The notes beneath the pieces were generated by a model. It was not told where the DNA came from, did no database searches, and saw nothing but the letters and a program-made list of their open reading frames with translations. From the NCBI RefSeq assembly GCF_004103755.1, contig NZ_CP035283.1:682001-746000 (forward strand): DNA of 64,000 bases. Reading direction: 5' to 3'. The stretch's first letter is position 1, and each line of letters opens with the position of its first letter. Made by a program: the position numbers and the translations under genes. Positions 59,081-64,000 of this stretch are shown here, piece by piece. This DNA comes from Caproiciproducens sp. NJN-50. Lineage in GTDB: Bacteria > Bacillota > Clostridia > Oscillospirales > Acutalibacteraceae.

Positions 59081-60355
59081 TTGAAAACAATTCAATTGCC
59101 GTATGGCAGATCAACGCTTGACCTTCACGTGGAAGAGCGGAATCTTGCGGCGGTCATAACGGCGCCGATGCACGGGTTTCGCGCGGAGAAAAGCGAACGG
59201 GAAATCATCCGCGACGCGCTGGACCATCCGATTGGTTCAAGGAGCCTGCGCGAACTGGCGGAAGGAAAGAAGAAAGTGGTGATCGTCACCAGCGACCATA
59301 CGAGGGCGGTGCCCAGCAAAATCACTTTGCCGATTCTTCTTTCCGAGATCCGCGCGGGCAATCCGGAGGCCGATATCACAATCCTCATCGCGACCGGCCT
59401 GCACAGGCCCACAACAGAGGAAGAGCAGAGAAAAATGTTCGGCGATGAAATCGTGGACCATGAAAAGATCACCGTCAACAACGCGTTTCAGCCCGGCGAT
59501 TTCGTGTCCGTGCGCAAGCTTCCGTCCGGCGCCGATTTTAAGGTCCATCACCTCGCGGCCGAATGCGATCTGCTCGTGACGGAAGGCTTTATCGAACCGC
59601 ATTTCTTCGCCGGGTTTTCCGGAGGGCGCAAAAGCATTCTGCCGGGCATCTGCTCTCAGGAAACCGTCAACGAGAACCACAGCTTTCAGGCGATCGCAAG
59701 CCCCTGCGCCAAGGCGGGTGTGCTGGAGCGCAACCCTATCCACGAAGACATGGTCTGCGCGGCGCGCGCGGTCAACGTCCAGTTCATTCTGAACGTCGCG
59801 CTGGACGGTGAGAAAAAGGTCATCGCGGCGTTTGCGGGCGACCTGGAGCAGGCTCATGAAAAAGGCTGCGATTTCATCCGGAAGCTTTCTCAGTGTCCGG
59901 CCGTCACGGGGGATATCGTCGTCACAAGCAACGGCGGGTATCCTCTGGACCAGAACCTGTACCAGGCCCCGAAGGCCGTCGCGACCGCCGAGGCCTGCGC
60001 CGAGGAAGACGGAGTCATTGTCATGTGCGCCTCCTGCGTCGACGGCATGGGCGGCACCCATTTTGAAAAATTGATCGTTTCCGGAACCGCGGAAGAAATC
60101 GAGGACCGCCTTTCGAAAATCCCGCCGAAGGAGACCATCCCCGAACAGTGGTGTGCGCAGATTTATGCCCGCATCCTGAAAAAGCATAAAATCATTCTTG
60201 TCACCACCTATCTGGACCATAACCTGGTCCGGAAGGCCAACATGATCCCGGCCTCCAGCCCGGACGAAGCGCTCGCCATCGCGTACGGCATCAAGGGGAA
60301 GGACGCAAGGGTTGTGGTCATTCCGGACGGCGTTTCCGTGCTGGCGGTCAAGTGA
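59081..60355 (+). CDS. larA: Nickel-dependent lactate racemase-type protein LarA
   Basis: A 424-residue enzyme with the full LarA signature. The predicted residues fall at the same numbers as in Lactiplantibacillus plantarum LarA: Asp72, His73 and Arg75 (SDHTRAVPS), catalytic His108 (TGLHRP) and His174 (IEPHFFAGFSGGRKSILPG), Lys184 which holds the nickel-pincer nucleotide, and nickel ligand His200 (ENHS). TTG 59081 follows AAAGGTGGG. A two-subunit UxaA-type dehydratase follows directly, so the 2-hydroxy acid racemised may be an aldonate, aldarate, malate or sulfolactate rather than lactate. LarB, LarC and LarE for cofactor synthesis must lie elsewhere. Confidence 0.92.
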   Translation: MKTIQLPYGRSTLDLHVEERNLAAVITAPMHGFRAEKSEREIIRDALDHPIGSRSLRELAEGKKKVVIVTSDHTRAVPSKITLPILLSEIRAGNPEADITILIATGLHRPTTEEEQRKMFGDEIVDHEKITVNNAFQPGDFVSVRKLPSGADFKVHHLAAECDLLVTEGFIEPHFFAGFSGGRKSILPGICSQETVNENHSFQAIASPCAKAGVLERNPIHEDMVCAARAVNVQFILNVALDGEKKVIAAFAGDLEQAHEKGCDFIRKLSQCPAVTGDIVVTSNGGYPLDQNLYQAPKAVATAEACAEEDGVIVMCASCVDGMGGTHFEKLIVSGTAEEIEDRLSKIPPKETIPEQWCAQIYARILKKHKIILVTTYLDHNLVRKANMIPASSPDEALAIAYGIKGKDARVVVIPDGVSVLAVK

Positions 60356-60380
60356 CAATACCGCGAAGGGGGAATCTGAA

Positions 60381-60695
60381 ATGAGCGTGAAGCTGGCTTT
60401 GAAAATCAACGACCGGGACAACGTGGCGACAATTTTTGCCGATGGAATCGTTTCAGGCAGCGAGGTGGAGGTGCGCGACAAACAGGGAAATGCCGAACGA
60501 ATCAAGGTCGGGGGCGACATCCCCTACGGCCACAAAATCGCGCTGAAGGACATCCATCCGGGCGAGAAAATTTTTAAGTACGGCGAAGAGATCGGGGTTG
60601 CGACCAAAGAAATTGAAAAGGGAGAGTATGTCCACGTCCACAATCTGGACAGCATGCGGGGACGCGGCGACCTGGAAGGAGAAGCGGTCAAATGA
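60381..60695 (+). CDS. UxaA-family dehydratase small (SAF-domain) subunit
   Basis: A 104-residue SAF-domain protein (LALKINDRDNVATIF, then IPYGHKIALKDIHPGEKIFKYGEEIG), the same unit that forms the N-terminus of GarD at 24800. ATG 60381 has GAAGGGGGAA seven bases upstream. It overlaps the large-subunit gene by four bases (ATGA), indicating translational coupling. Split UxaA pairs include altronate or galactarate dehydratase-like enzymes and the sulfolactate sulfo-lyase SuyAB. Confidence 0.88.
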   Translation: MSVKLALKINDRDNVATIFADGIVSGSEVEVRDKQGNAERIKVGGDIPYGHKIALKDIHPGEKIFKYGEEIGVATKEIEKGEYVHVHNLDSMRGRGDLEGEAVK

Positions 60696-61855
60696 AGTTT
60701 ATGGGATATGTGAGGCCGGACGGCAGAGTCGGCGCGAGAAATCATGTGGCCGTCATCCCGAGCGTGATCTGCGCCAACGACGTGGCGCAGGCCGTCGTCG
60801 GCCAGGTGCAGGGCACGGTCGGCTTTTTCCACCATCAGGGATGCTGCCAGCTTCCCCCGGACCTTGAACGCGTCACGGATACCCTGATCGGTCTGGGGTG
60901 CAGCCCGAACGTCGGCGCGGTGCTGATCGTCAGCCTCGGGTGCGAGGGCACCGACCATGAGCGGATGATGGAAACCATCGCCAAGACAGGCAAGCCGGTC
61001 AAGATCATCCGGATTCAGGAGCTCGGCGGGGCGAGCCGCGCGATTCAGGCCGGAATCGACGCGGCACAGGAACTGGCCGGGCGGATTTCCGGGCTGCAGC
61101 GCGAACCGGCCGATCTGTCCAATGCGGTCATGGCAATCAAATGCGGCGCCTCCGACACGACGAGCGGAATGGCCTCCAACTGCGTGGTCGGCTATGTCGC
61201 GGATAAAATGGTGGACCTCGGCGCGACCGTAGTCTTTGGGGAAACGACCGAGTTCATCGGCGCGGAGCATATTCTGGCCCGCAGGGCCGTCAACAGGGAA
61301 GTGGCCGACAGGATTTATGAAATCGTCGACCGAATGGAAACGAGGGCGAAGTCCCTCGGCTGCGACATGAGAAAAGGGCAGCCGACCCCGGGAAACATCG
61401 CCGGTGGATTATCCTCCATCGAGGAAAAGTCTCTGGGAGCCATCGTCAAGTCCGGGAACAGGCCGATTCAGGGCGTTCTGGAATATCCGGAAATGGTGAC
61501 GACGCAGAAGGGCCTGTGGATCAAGGACACCCCGGGCCGCGAACCGGAGATCCTCACGGGGATGGCCTGCACGGGGGCGCAGTTCATGATGTTTTCCACC
61601 GGGCGCGGGGCGCCGCAGGGCTTTCCAAGCATGCCGGTCGTCAAAATCTGCGGCAACCCGAACACCTACGAGCGCATGAGCCATGACATGGACCTGAACG
61701 CCGGCCTGATTATCAAAGGCGAAAAAACCATCGAGCAGGTCGGGGAGGAAGCTTTTCAGAAGGCCCTTTGCGTTCTGAACGGTGAAATGACAAAAAACGA
61801 AGCGATCAGATATTTCAATTCCATCGACATCCACACGCTGGGGCCCGTGATCTGA
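60692..61855 (+). CDS. UxaA-family dehydratase large subunit
   Basis: A 387-residue catalytic subunit homologous to the C-terminal part of GarD and UxaA. Aligned landmarks are GYVRPDGRVGARNHVAVI, HHQGCCQ (GarD NHSYGCG), VSLGCEGTDHE (GarD GLGCEK), KCGASDTTSGMASNCVVGY (GarD QCGGSDAFSGVTANPTAGY) and GQPTPGNIAGGLSSIEEKSLG. The Cys and His of these motifs are retained, so it should be an active lyase. The substrate is a hydroxy or sulfo acid. LarA, encoded upstream, may convert the wrong C2 isomer. Sulfolactate sulfo-lyase (SuyB) is a real alternative because the same genome region handles sulfur compounds. A strong terminator follows. Confidence 0.88.
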   Translation: MKFMGYVRPDGRVGARNHVAVIPSVICANDVAQAVVGQVQGTVGFFHHQGCCQLPPDLERVTDTLIGLGCSPNVGAVLIVSLGCEGTDHERMMETIAKTGKPVKIIRIQELGGASRAIQAGIDAAQELAGRISGLQREPADLSNAVMAIKCGASDTTSGMASNCVVGYVADKMVDLGATVVFGETTEFIGAEHILARRAVNREVADRIYEIVDRMETRAKSLGCDMRKGQPTPGNIAGGLSSIEEKSLGAIVKSGNRPIQGVLEYPEMVTTQKGLWIKDTPGREPEILTGMACTGAQFMMFSTGRGAPQGFPSMPVVKICGNPNTYERMSHDMDLNAGLIIKGEKTIEQVGEEAFQKALCVLNGEMTKNEAIRYFNSIDIHTLGPVI

Positions 61856-61889
61856 GCCGCCCGGAAAGCTGAAAATGGCACTATGCGAG

Positions 61890-61935
61890 AAAAACAGTGT
61901 GGGCCATCCCTTTGGAGATGGCCCACACTGTTTTT
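61890..61935. terminator. Bidirectional terminator after the UxaA-type genes
   Basis: Perfect 19-base-pair stem (61890-61908 with 61917-61935), ending in TTTTT on both strands. It separates the dehydratase operon from the convergent flavoprotein gene. Confidence 0.95.
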
Positions 61936-61987
61936 GATAAGTTGATTTCCTGCCGCGCCGCGGAGGAATCAAAGGGGATTTCGACCG

Positions 61988-62629
61988 CTACTTTCCCGCA
62001 AGCCGGGCCCCCATTTCAAACGCTTTCCGGCAATCGATGGGGAACTGTTCCGCTCTTACCTGAGCCTTGTGCTTTTCGTTGAACATGGAAGCCTCATAGA
62101 GGGAATAATCGTCAAACTGATAGGTGTCGTTGCTGACGAGAATTTCCGAGGGACCGCCCAAACGTTCCAAAAGGGATTGATAATGGTCGAACAGCGCGCG
62201 GTATCCGAGCTTCTCCATTGCGTCCGCCGGAACGTTCATCGTGTAGATGAACGCGGACGAAATCTTTCCCGGGAAAGTGCAGCGTTCCCCGATGTTGTAG
62301 GTCATGCTCGAAAACAGCAGGCGCTCAAGAAAAGAGAGCATTTCTCCGGTGATATTTGAAAAATAGATCGGCGTGCCCAGCAAGAGGACGTCGCAGCGGG
62401 TGATTTTTTCCAGAACGTCCGTCAGTTCGTCCCGCATGGCGCAGTGCCCTGGGATACCGTCTTTTCGTTTGCAGGCAAAGCAGCTGGTGCAACCCCTGTA
62501 TTTCAGGTCATACAGGTGAATCAATTCTGTTTCGGCCCCGGCGGAAGCCGCGCCGTCCAGCGCTTTCTGAAGTAGGGTCGCCGTGTTCCAGCTTTTTCTC
62601 GGACTCCCGTTTACAGCAATCACTTTCAT
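61988..62629 (-). CDS. Flavodoxin-fold NAD(P)H/FMN oxidoreductase with Cys motif
   Basis: A 213-residue flavodoxin-like protein. FMN phosphate loop: VNGSPRKSWNTATLL at residues 6-20. A cysteine cluster GCTSCFACKRKDGIPGHC (C-x2-C-x2-C-x9-C) at about 46-63 resembles that of iron-sulfur flavoproteins. LLLGTPIYFSNITGEMLSFLERL at about 85 is the second FMN contact. ATG 62629 has AAAGGA eight bases upstream; the frame extends to 62638. Electron transfer or quinone/nitro reduction is likely. It neighbours a nitroreductase gene and an HxlR regulator, so all may belong to a redox or electrophile response. Confidence 0.87.
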   Translation of the reverse strand: MKVIAVNGSPRKSWNTATLLQKALDGAASAGAETELIHLYDLKYRGCTSCFACKRKDGIPGHCAMRDELTDVLEKITRCDVLLLGTPIYFSNITGEMLSFLERLLFSSMTYNIGERCTFPGKISSAFIYTMNVPADAMEKLGYRALFDHYQSLLERLGGPSEILVSNDTYQFDDYSLYEASMFNEKHKAQVRAEQFPIDCRKAFEMGARLAGK

Positions 62630-62709
62630 GAAAATCATCCTTTCCTGTTCCGTTTATCCAAAATGAACCTGCCGTCCGTTGACCGGCCCGGCAAACCTTT
62701 TTTCAGCCG

Positions 62710-63294
62710 TCACCTGACGATATGGACCGTATTCGGCTTGCGCGCCGGCGGTGCGGATGCCTTGCCGATCTGCCCGATTGCGGCCGCCGAGCAAATGGTG
62801 TGCTCTTTCGGGATGCCCAGCTCAAAGAGATAAATCCGAACGCCCGGGTCGTCCCTCAGCCAGTGAAGCTGGTTGAGATAGCAGCTGCCCAGTCCCATCG
62901 ACTGCGCCGCAAGAAAGATGTTTTCAAGGCCGAGCGAACAGTCGGCCATCGCGTTTTCGTAGTCCGGCTTGTTCGAGGCGATGATGACGGTGGGCGCATG
63001 GTAGTAAAAATTGTAGCTTTCCTTTTGCGAAGCGGTTTTGGCTGCAAGCTTGCCGGGGTAGCTGTCATCCGGCGCCCAATGCCGGAAGCCCTCGCGCACC
63101 AGTTCATTGAGCCTTAGAAGAGCTTCCCTGTCCTGGACGGCGGTGAACAGCCAGCTCTGGTTGTTGCCCCCGCTTGGAGCCCAAACCGCGGCGTCGAGCA
63201 GTGTTTCAAGCTGCTCCGTTCCGATCTGCTCCCCGGTGAAACTGCGGGTGCTCCGGCGCGAATGGATCGCGTCCAGCACTTCGTTTTGAATCAT
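62710..63294 (-). CDS. Nitroreductase-family protein
   Basis: A 194-residue FMN-dependent nitroreductase-fold protein. It begins MIQNEVLDAIHSRRSTRSF, where the Arg-Ser-x-Arg segment binds the FMN phosphate, and continues with AAVWAPSGGNNQSWLFTAV and SLGLENIFLAAQSMGLGSCYLNQL, the usual motif order. ATG 63294 has AGGAGG seven bases upstream; the frame is open to 63447. It is divergent from an HxlR-type regulator, a common pairing in which electrophiles or oxidants induce the reductase. Confidence 0.92.
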   Translation of the reverse strand: MIQNEVLDAIHSRRSTRSFTGEQIGTEQLETLLDAAVWAPSGGNNQSWLFTAVQDREALLRLNELVREGFRHWAPDDSYPGKLAAKTASQKESYNFYYHAPTVIIASNKPDYENAMADCSLGLENIFLAAQSMGLGSCYLNQLHWLRDDPGVRIYLFELGIPKEHTICSAAAIGQIGKASAPPARKPNTVHIVR

Positions 63295-63438
63295 GGCGTT
63301 TCCTCCTGTTCTGCGTTTGGCTTCCTTCCCGCGGCGCGGCTCTTTTCCCGGCGAGAGCTTTTCAGCCGGAACGTTTGGCGGAAAGAAGGTGACTTTGCAA
63401 AGTGATGCGCGGCGCTTTACATTTGCCGTGCGATTGAT

Positions 63439-63452
63439 TATACTCAAGTATA
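63439..63452. promoter_or_regulatory. Palindromic candidate operator of the HxlR regulator
   Basis: TATACT-CA-AGTATA, a perfect inverted repeat between the divergent nitroreductase and HxlR genes. The regulator binds such short symmetric sites in relatives, so it is the best candidate. Confidence 0.5.
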
Positions 63453-63479
63453 GGATGCAAGGGACAAATTAACAAGTAC

Positions 63480-63493
63480 GCACATTTTTGTGC
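63480..63493. promoter_or_regulatory. Second inverted repeat in the HxlR/nitroreductase control region
   Basis: GCACA-TTTT-TGTGC lies about 20 bases before the HxlR start and close to its ribosome site. It may be a second operator or a leader hairpin. Confidence 0.35.
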
Positions 63494-63511
63494 CTTAAAT
63501 CAGGAGGCAGT

Positions 63512-63907
63512 ATGGGAAAGGAATGCGGAAAGTCAAAGACGGTCCACGCAAAGAAATGCGCGGTCACGCGGGCGCTGGAGGTCATTGGCGGCAAGTGGCG
63601 GCTGCCGATCATTTGGGAGCTGTCCGCTCAGGAAAGCATGCGCTATAACGAGCTCAGGCGGCATCTGGACGGAATCACGAACATTATGCTGACCAGGGCG
63701 CTGCAGGGACTCGAAAAGAACGGGCTGGTCCAGCGGGTGGAACTGGAACGGATCCCTCCCCATGTGGAATACTCTCTAACCGAAAGCTGCAAGCAGCTGC
63801 TTCCGGCGCTGGAGATCATCAACGAGTGGGGAAAGAGCCGGATGCTCGACGCCGGATGTGAGGAGACCGGCTCGGACAAAAATTTAATTCATACAGATAT
63901 AAAATAA
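63512..63907 (+). CDS. HxlR-family transcriptional regulator
   Basis: A 131-residue winged-helix regulator. The core HxlR region is clear: CAVTRALEVIGGKWRLPIIWEL, MRYNELRRHLDGITNIMLTRAL (recognition helix) and PHVEYSLTESCKQLLPAL. ATG 63512 lies four bases after AGGAGG; the frame is open to 63488. Cys5 and Cys15 stand near the start of the DNA-binding domain. HxlR relatives such as YodB use an N-terminal Cys to sense quinones or oxidants, so redox sensing is plausible. It is divergent from the nitroreductase gene. Confidence 0.92.
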   Translation: MGKECGKSKTVHAKKCAVTRALEVIGGKWRLPIIWELSAQESMRYNELRRHLDGITNIMLTRALQGLEKNGLVQRVELERIPPHVEYSLTESCKQLLPALEIINEWGKSRMLDAGCEETGSDKNLIHTDIK

Positions 63908-63929
63908 GAAGACAGGAATGAGCAGAAAT

Positions 63930-64000
63930 ATGATGAATGAAAAAGAGATCGCAGAAATCCGCCGCCGTTTTCGTCCGGATAAGAGCAACATCAATCGAAT
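63930..64000 (+). CDS. DUF4317-family protein, N-terminal fragment
   Basis: The last 71 bases open a frame cut by the window edge. It reads MMNEKEIAEIRRRFRPDKSN, the usual beginning of DUF4317 proteins, a Firmicutes family of unknown function. An in-frame ATG at 63918 is an alternative start; the ribosome site (ACAGGA) favours neither clearly. It follows the HxlR gene by about 20 bases, but read-through cannot be judged. Confidence 0.6.
   Translation, partial: MMNEKEIAEIRRRFRPDKSNINR

Noticed and set aside
59081..60355. LarA as a strictly lactate-specific racemase
   Set aside because: Active-site residues fit LarA, but lactate dehydrogenase, permease and lar cofactor genes are absent and the neighbours are dehydratase subunits, so the substrate is left open.
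1..64000. CRISPR arrays, tRNA or rRNA genes, insertion sequences, prophage
   Set aside because: None was seen: no regularly spaced repeats, no cloverleaf-like or rRNA-like stretches, and no transposase or integrase frames.

Overview
The window looks like the chromosome of an anaerobic, moderately GC-rich member of the Clostridia, perhaps Oscillospiraceae-like. The evidence is strong AGGAGG-type ribosome sites with frequent TTG and GTG starts, many sigma-54/PrpR, LysR and GntR regulators, catabolism of sugar acids and carboxylates, oxygen-independent chemistry, and a DUF4317-type gene at the right edge. No rRNA, tRNA, CRISPR array, phage or insertion sequence was seen. The species is not identified.

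Layout. 1-2.1 kb (minus): SCP2-like protein, iron alcohol dehydrogenase and a truncated aldehyde dehydrogenase. 2.5-11.1 kb: a sulfur island with two half-size YeeE/YedE transporters around a TusA protein, a LysR regulator, an SsuABC/TauABC-like ABC importer, a double-length YeeE/YedE protein and a CoA-disulfide-reductase/rhodanese fusion. 11.1-14.6 kb: bacterial NHEJ, LigD (phosphoesterase-ligase-polymerase) divergent from Ku. 14.7-26.3 kb: a PrpR-like regulator with a crippled AAA+ domain, an enolase-superfamily enzyme with a LarA-like protein, a LysR gene, then a tripartite tricarboxylate transporter (TTT), a second LarA-like protein and galactarate dehydratase. 26.4-35.1 kb: a sigma-54 regulon with an intact PrpR-type activator between two outward -24/-12 promoters; one drives gntP, an alcohol dehydrogenase, otnK and otnC (tetronate catabolism), the other a SAF-domain oxidoreductase. 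35.1-43.1 kb (minus): glucarate dehydratase, a third LarA-like protein, a second TTT system, an AEC transporter and a LysR gene. 43.4-47.3 kb: GntR regulator, DapA-type aldolase, tartronate semialdehyde reductase and glycerate kinase, the lower aldarate pathway. 47.6-57.9 kb: a small Cys/Met-rich peptide, an enolase-superfamily dehydratase, then a third TTT system, an MmgE/PrpD protein, a fumarate-releasing-type lyase, fumarase and malic enzyme. 57.9-61.9 kb: LysR, canonical LarA and a two-subunit UxaA-type dehydratase. 62-64 kb: flavoprotein, nitroreductase, HxlR regulator and the start of a DUF4317 gene.

How it fits together. Galactarate and glucarate would enter by TTT transporters and be dehydrated by GarD and GudD. 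The 5-keto-4-deoxyglucarate would be cleaved by the DapA-type aldolase to pyruvate and tartronate semialdehyde, then reduced by GarR and phosphorylated by glycerate kinase. Each of the four LarA or LarA-like proteins lies next to a hydroxy-acid dehydratase, and all four keep the residues that hold the nickel-pincer cofactor in LarA. This suggests a recurring module in which a nickel racemase or epimerase corrects the C2 configuration before dehydration. A separate cluster (TTT, MmgE/PrpD epimerase-like, C-N lyase-like, FumC, malic enzyme) would turn a succinyl-amine type substrate into fumarate, malate and pyruvate.
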